From Flavobacterium sp. (GTDB lineage Bacteria > Bacteroidota > Bacteroidia > Flavobacteriales > Flavobacteriaceae), in contig DMHA01000321.1 in NCBI GenBank assembly GCA_003449615.1, positions 262 through 6,414 on the forward strand: DNA of 6,153 nucleotides, read 5' to 3'. Below, in pieces: positions 6,022 through 6,153 of the stretch. Numbering within the stretch: position 1 is the first letter of the stretch; every line of letters begins with the position of its first letter. Made by a program: the position numbers and the translations under genes. Under the pieces are notes generated by a model. The model saw only the letters and a list, made by a program, of their open reading frames with translations. It was not told where the DNA came from and made no database searches.

Positions 6022-6153
6022 TCGATAAATATAATACCCAATTCCAGCAACAAGCAAATAGGGAATTACCATCAGATATACAATTCCGTCATTGACTGCT
6101 TCAGCCTTGGCGGCATTGCCCTCGCTCGTTAAAGCCGCACGACACATAGCACA
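6004..6153 (-). CDS. Small CxxC membrane protein (CAMCRAAL family), C-terminal part
   Basis: The last 49 codons of a small protein whose start lies beyond the right edge. The visible part begins CAMCRAALTSEGN, a CxxC pair, then a short charged stretch, AVNDGIVYLM, one membrane segment (VYLMVIPYLLVAGIGYYIY, about residues 25-43 of the visible part) and a basic tail RMRKKK. This pattern is familiar from small uncharacterised proteins common in Flavobacteriia, in which a signal-peptide-like segment normally precedes the cysteines (often as QCAMC), placing the CxxC pair outside the cytoplasm and the tail inside. The function is unknown; CxxC could bind a metal or heme or take part in thiol exchange, but nothing here decides that. 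The frame is supported by the family motif and by ordinary codon use. Confidence 0.8.
   Translation of the reverse strand, partial: CAMCRAALTSEGNAAKAEAVNDGIVYLMVIPYLLVAGIGYYIYRMRKKK

Noticed and set aside
1..6153. CRISPR array, tRNA or rRNA gene, integrase or transposase
   Set aside because: No regularly spaced repeat-spacer series, no cloverleaf or rRNA-like stretch, and no recombinase motifs were seen on either strand.

Overview
The window is AT-rich and looks like chromosomal DNA of a Bacteroidota member, most likely Flavobacteriia and Flavobacterium-like. The evidence is the protein families present (a CarboxypepD_reg-like periplasmic protein, a small CAMCRAAL membrane protein and a YoeB toxin with a DUF2683-like antitoxin), the absence of Shine-Dalgarno sequences before the starts, and a promoter of the Bacteroidota type (TTTG, 18 bases, TACCTTTG) before the toxin-antitoxin operon. 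No species can be named from the sequence alone.

Left part (1-2535), all on the minus strand: the N-terminal 214 codons of histidyl-tRNA synthetase (hisS), cut by the left edge; a 284-base spacer holding two copies of an about 81-base direct repeat with a 110-base period; a 486-residue Schlafen AlbA_2 / GHKL-type ATP-binding protein with a C-terminal winged-helix-like region; and, one base upstream of its start codon, an open frame of 45 codons with no start codon that looks like the surviving 3' end of a deleted partner gene. This part reads as a small, partly decayed accessory insertion beside a housekeeping gene.

Middle part (2538-5094): a divergent pair. On the minus strand is a secreted 389-residue protein with an N-terminal carboxypeptidase-like regulatory domain. 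On the plus strand is a 413-residue MacB/FtsX-type ABC transporter permease without its ATPase in the window.

Right part (5095-6153): a strong hairpin terminator that serves the convergent permease gene and toxin operon from both sides; a two-gene YoeB-type toxin-antitoxin operon (antitoxin first, 4-base ATGA overlap with the toxin) with a readable promoter and a 13-base palindrome that may be its operator; and, at the right edge, the C-terminal 49 residues of a small CxxC membrane protein. Similar ATTGNN-repeat segments lie on both sides of the toxin-antitoxin operon, which may mark it as a separate inserted segment.

Nothing here is a clear new multi-gene system. The places most worth following up are the truncated partner of the AlbA_2 protein, the repeats beside hisS, and the boundaries of the toxin-antitoxin segment.
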